Positions 31,681 to 33,739 of a DNA stretch of 33,739 nucleotides are shown in pieces. The first letter of the stretch is position 1. Every line of letters begins with the position of its first letter. The notes under the pieces were generated by a model that worked only from the letters and a program-made list of their open reading frames with translations, did not search any database and was not told the DNA's origin. Location of the stretch: NCBI GenBank assembly GCA_029573495.1, contig JAKQEI010000165.1, forward strand, positions 1 through 33,739, written 5' to 3'. This DNA comes from Bacteroidota bacterium (GTDB lineage: Bacteria > Bacteroidota > Bacteroidia > Flavobacteriales_F > PHOS-HE28). The translations under genes and the position numbers were made by a program.

Positions 31681-32315
31681 CTGCTGGCCTTGCCGGGGTG
31701 GTCCGCTGGGCCATCATGCGGGTACTTCCCCGCGCGATGGTGGGCACCGTAGCCGCTGGCGCTGGGGTGGACTTTGAAAGCTCCGTGATCGACTTGTCGC
31801 AAACTGCGCAGGAGGTGCGGGTCAGCGCCGTAACGCTGGCCGACCTCGATCGCATGGAGCGGGAGGGGGTCATTGACAGGAGTAATGACCTGCCATCGGC
31901 AGGCATCTACCCACTACGTGACCTGTCGATCGTGGACACGCGCTACTGGCACCACACGGCAAGCGCGGAAGGCACCACATGGGACCAGATCGCCAAGGTG
32001 CACATTCAGCGCGGATGGGCCGGGATAGGCTACCACATCGGGATAGACGAAGAGGGGACGGTGGCGATTTTGAACCCTTTGAACAGGCGGACGAACCACA
32101 CGGCCGGGAGGAACACGAAGGGGATCGGGGTGGTGCTGCTGGGGAACTATGAGGAGCACGAACTGAGCGAGGCGATGAAGAAGTCGATCGGGCGGGTCAG
32201 GATGTACCTGGACCTTATCGACATCACGAAGGAGCTGCTGCACAGGGATGTGAAGGCCACGGCGTGTCCCGGGAAGTACGCGGTGGAGTTTCTACGGACA
32301 CCTGCTCAGAAATAG
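31659..32315 (+). CDS. N-acetylmuramoyl-L-alanine amidase (endolysin)
   Basis: 218 residues if started at GTG 31659; TTG 31638 is an alternative. An N-terminal hydrophobic stretch (AIITAGLAGVVRWAIMRVL, 5-23) may be an export signal or membrane anchor, unusual for an endolysin of this family. The catalytic Amidase_2/T7 lysozyme-type domain shows HHTAS (98-102), GYHIGI (124-129), and LLHRDVKATACPGK (193-206). Zinc ligands are probably H98, H195 and C203; the H-to-C distance of 8 equals that of T7 lysozyme. It cuts the amide bond between the glycan and peptide of peptidoglycan at lysis. It overlaps the upstream membrane gene by 22 bases. Confidence 0.9.
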   Translation: MDAKAIITAGLAGVVRWAIMRVLPRAMVGTVAAGAGVDFESSVIDLSQTAQEVRVSAVTLADLDRMEREGVIDRSNDLPSAGIYPLRDLSIVDTRYWHHTASAEGTTWDQIAKVHIQRGWAGIGYHIGIDEEGTVAILNPLNRRTNHTAGRNTKGIGVVLLGNYEEHELSEAMKKSIGRVRMYLDLIDITKELLHRDVKATACPGKYAVEFLRTPAQK

Positions 32316-32341
32316 GCGGTGAATGGGTGAAGATTGGGGGC
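32295..32341 (+). promoter_or_regulatory. Start-associated element before the 32342 gene
   Basis: CGGACACCTGCTC (32295-32307) starts exactly 47 bases before ATG 32342 and overlaps the end of the amidase gene. Close to the start, GGTGAAGATTGGGGGCATG resembles the copy before 33284 (GGTGAAGATTAGCGGCATG). A -7 box is not obvious: AAGATTGG sits where TAGGTTTG lies in the 9196 copy. A promoter or regulator site for an accessory gene is inferred. Confidence 0.6.
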
Positions 32342-32530
32342 ATGAAAAAGACACGCCACTACATCATTCTAGCCGCATCAATGCTGGCGCTTGGATACTT
32401 GGTCGGAGCCTTCGGATCGGCATCATTCAACATCGCCGAATGGAGCGAAAAGGCGCGGTGGATGGTCGCTTCAATTACCGCATTCGTGACGATGTTCATT
32501 GTTGGCGCAATTGCCAGCTATCCAAACTGA
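32342..32530 (+). CDS. Small two-span membrane protein
   Basis: 62 residues from ATG 32342; an in-frame start at 32264 lies within the amidase gene. KKTR leads into a first span (7-25, ILAASMLALGYLVGA) and the second is at 40-59 (WMVASITAFVTMFIVGAIAS), with ENIAEWSEKAR-like loop between. Its own start-associated element suggests independent expression. Role unknown; lysis or envelope function is plausible. Confidence 0.58.
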   Translation: MKKTRHYIILAASMLALGYLVGAFGSASFNIAEWSEKARWMVASITAFVTMFIVGAIASYPN

Positions 32531-32534
32531 CCCC

Positions 32535-32924
32535 ATGAAAGACGCCCGGATATGGCTCGTCACCGCGCTGGTGTTCTTCATCCTGATCTGGGGCGTGTTC
32601 TACTATGCGCGGTCTACGGTCAAATGTCCCGAGCCTATCACCACATGGGAGGCCCTACGGGACCTTCAGGCAAAGGCCGCAAGGACCGACAGCCTTGATG
32701 CCCTGATGACCACCATCCTGAGCGCCGCCGAAGACGCCCACAAGGAGCACGTCAACGAGATCGTACGCCGCCCACAACCTTCATTCGATGACTACTTCAC
32801 GAATTCTCCAGATCGCGCTGCTGCTCGGGCTAAATGGGATAGCATCCTCATGCGCCGCCCAGCACGATACGACTACCGTACCGACAGCGCCGGACACCTG
32901 CTTTCTCCTGATACCGTGCGCTGA
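32535..32924 (+). CDS. Single-span membrane protein, inner-membrane spanin candidate
   Basis: 129 residues from ATG 32535. A membrane anchor at 6-25 (IWLVTALVFFILIWGVFYYA) is followed by about 100 polar residues expected in the periplasm, including a helical part AKAARTDSLDALMTTILSAA. The following lipoprotein-like gene begins inside its 3' end in another frame and overlaps by 137 bases, as in Rz/Rz1. The order amidase, anchored protein, overlapping lipoprotein fits spanins, which fuse the two membranes during lysis. No spanin family match can be claimed. The 12-base CGGACACCTGCT occurs at 32891-32902 in its end. Confidence 0.55.
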   Translation: MKDARIWLVTALVFFILIWGVFYYARSTVKCPEPITTWEALRDLQAKAARTDSLDALMTTILSAAEDAHKEHVNEIVRRPQPSFDDYFTNSPDRAAARAKWDSILMRRPARYDYRTDSAGHLLSPDTVR

Positions 32925-33234
32925 GATCGACACGGCGGCGGCTTACAGGTCCATGTTGAACGCCACGGCGCGGGACCTTGCTATCGACCGGGCGAAGTGC
33001 CTCTACCGGGAATGGACGTTGATCGGCAGGACGGAGGCGCTGCACCTTGAAACCAAGGCGGCGAAAAGGGAGGAACGGGAACGGTGCGACTTCACGGTAA
33101 AAGCCTTGGAGGACAAACTGTACGCCGAACAGCGGATCAGCGACCGGCTCAGGCCATGGGCCACGATAGGGAAGGTCACGGTGGGGCTAGGTCTTGCGGC
33201 TGGCGGATACGGCCTTTACCGGCTCGTGAAATAA
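32788..33234 (+). CDS. Lipoprotein-like protein, outer-membrane spanin candidate
   Basis: 148 residues from ATG 32788, overlapping the preceding gene in a different frame. N-terminal ILQIALLLGLNGIASSC (6-22) fits a lipoprotein signal, with Cys22 as the lipidated residue and IASSC as lipobox. A charged coiled coil follows (HLETKAAKREERERCDFTVK). Unlike classical Rz1, it is long and has a C-terminal hydrophobic span (125-143, TIGKVTVGLGLAAGG), so another envelope role or a single-gene spanin is possible. The outer-membrane placement is inferred. Confidence 0.55.
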   Translation: MTTSRILQIALLLGLNGIASSCAAQHDTTTVPTAPDTCFLLIPCAEIDTAAAYRSMLNATARDLAIDRAKCLYREWTLIGRTEALHLETKAAKREERERCDFTVKALEDKLYAEQRISDRLRPWATIGKVTVGLGLAAGGYGLYRLVK

Positions 33235-33236
33235 CC

Positions 33237-33283
33237 CGGACACCTGCTCGCCAAGGTTGAAGGAAGGGGTGAAGATTAGCGGC
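33237..33283 (+). promoter_or_regulatory. Start-associated element before the 33284 gene
   Basis: CGGACACCTGCTC (33237-33249) is 47 bases before ATG 33284. The 19 bases CCGGACACCTGCTCGCCAA (33236-33254) are also found exactly at 152-170. The 3' end, GGTGAAGATTAGCGGCATG, matches the 32342 leader except at two positions. The element follows directly after the stop of the lipoprotein-like gene. Confidence 0.6.
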
Positions 33284-33739
33284 ATGGACACCAAGCGCAT
33301 ATTGATAGGGGCTGGGCTTGTATTGGCATCCGTCTCCAGCCTAATGCTTTCGGCTTTCACGGACATCTACGTAGCGTGGAAGGTGCTGATAGCATTAGGC
33401 GTGATCATTGTTTCCACGGCGTACCTGGTCAAATGGACAGGCAGCCCTTATGGGTTTGCGAACATCCACCCCGGAGACGGCATCATCGACCTGCGCACAG
33501 ACGCCCGCCGCAGAGGCATCGTGGTGGGCCGCAACTTCACCGACCCACCCGGCAATGCCCAAGGGGAGTTGGTATCGGTCACGGCAAGGTTCTGGTCTGA
33601 CCAGATGCCCGAGGTGATCAATGTCGGAGAGTTCCGCCGTGAGACGTTCATCGAGTACATGACCAGACCCACGGGCTTCGGCAAGACGCATTGGGCGCTG
33701 TTCTTCCTTATTCAGTTGGTGCTCGGCATCGGCATGGCC
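33284..33739 (+). CDS. Partial multi-span membrane protein (runs off the window)
   Basis: An open frame from ATG 33284 continues to the last base, giving at least 152 residues. Two N-terminal spans lie at 5-24 and 30-48 (WKVLIALGVIIVSTAYLV), a polar middle domain follows (WTGSPYGFANIHPGDG, then RRRGIVVGRNFTDPPG), and a third span starts at 137. No family recognised. The start-associated element and multi-span layout suggest an accessory envelope protein. The C-terminus is missing. Confidence 0.6.
   Translation, partial: MDTKRILIGAGLVLASVSSLMLSAFTDIYVAWKVLIALGVIIVSTAYLVKWTGSPYGFANIHPGDGIIDLRTDARRRGIVVGRNFTDPPGNAQGELVSVTARFWSDQMPEVINVGEFRRETFIEYMTRPTGFGKTHWALFFLIQLVLGIGMA

Noticed and set aside
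1-33739. Circular or terminally redundant contig
   Set aside because: No identity was found between the first and last bases, and joining the ends stops the right-hand reading frame after nine codons without fitting the left-hand gene.
1-33739. tRNA genes, CRISPR arrays, integrase or attachment sites
   Set aside because: Looked for by eye on both strands; no cloverleaf, regularly spaced repeat or recombinase motif was found.

Overview
The window is part of the genome of a tailed double-stranded DNA phage or prophage. It carries a packaging, head, tail and lysis order: small and large terminase, portal, Mu F-like head protein, scaffold candidate, major capsid, connector proteins, fibre and esterase, tail chaperones, a 1113-residue tape measure, tail-tip proteins, then amidase and membrane proteins. 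No sheath gene was seen, so a siphovirus-like particle is the best guess. A host in Bacteroidota is inferred: starts lack Shine-Dalgarno sequences, many starts follow A/C-rich leaders, several promoter-like sites match the Bacteroidota -7 box TAnnTTTG, and many structural proteins resemble those of Bacteroidota phages. No integrase, repressor, tRNA, CRISPR array or replication module is visible. Both ends cut through genes, so the window is a fragment.

Layout. 1-217: end of a partial gene and a regulatory leader. 218-6931: a tightly overlapped cassette with a DnaA-domain-IV-like protein followed by seven glycosyltransferase-like genes and two methyltransferases, nearly all joined by 4-base ATGA or 1-base overlaps. 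6874-9194: a small membrane protein, a small protein and both terminase subunits. 9243-10225: accessory proteins between terminase and portal. 10307-15773: portal, minor head protein, two small proteins, scaffold candidate and capsid. 15854-18563: connector and neck proteins. 18563-20385: fibre protein and a SASA-family (sialate O-acetylesterase-like) esterase. 20382-28627: membrane protein, tail chaperones with a likely -1 frameshift, tape measure and two tail-tip proteins, interrupted by one minus-strand secreted-protein gene. 28631-30978: a run-on or frameshifted gene, a possible tail tube protein and three small proteins sharing one domain. 30975-33739: small membrane proteins, an amidase endolysin, an overlapping pair resembling spanins, and a membrane protein cut by the window end.

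Nearly everything is on the plus strand as long operons. The exceptions look like autonomous accessory units. Genes at 9243, 32342 and 33284 each have the same 13-base element (one copy with two changes) exactly 47 bases before the start codon; another copy lies upstream of the glycosyltransferase cassette. The minus-strand gene at 26906 has its own start-proximal TAnnTTTG promoter. The most novel features are this start-associated element family, the glycan-building cassette, the putative frameshift, and a small modular protein family shuffled through the end of the tail region.
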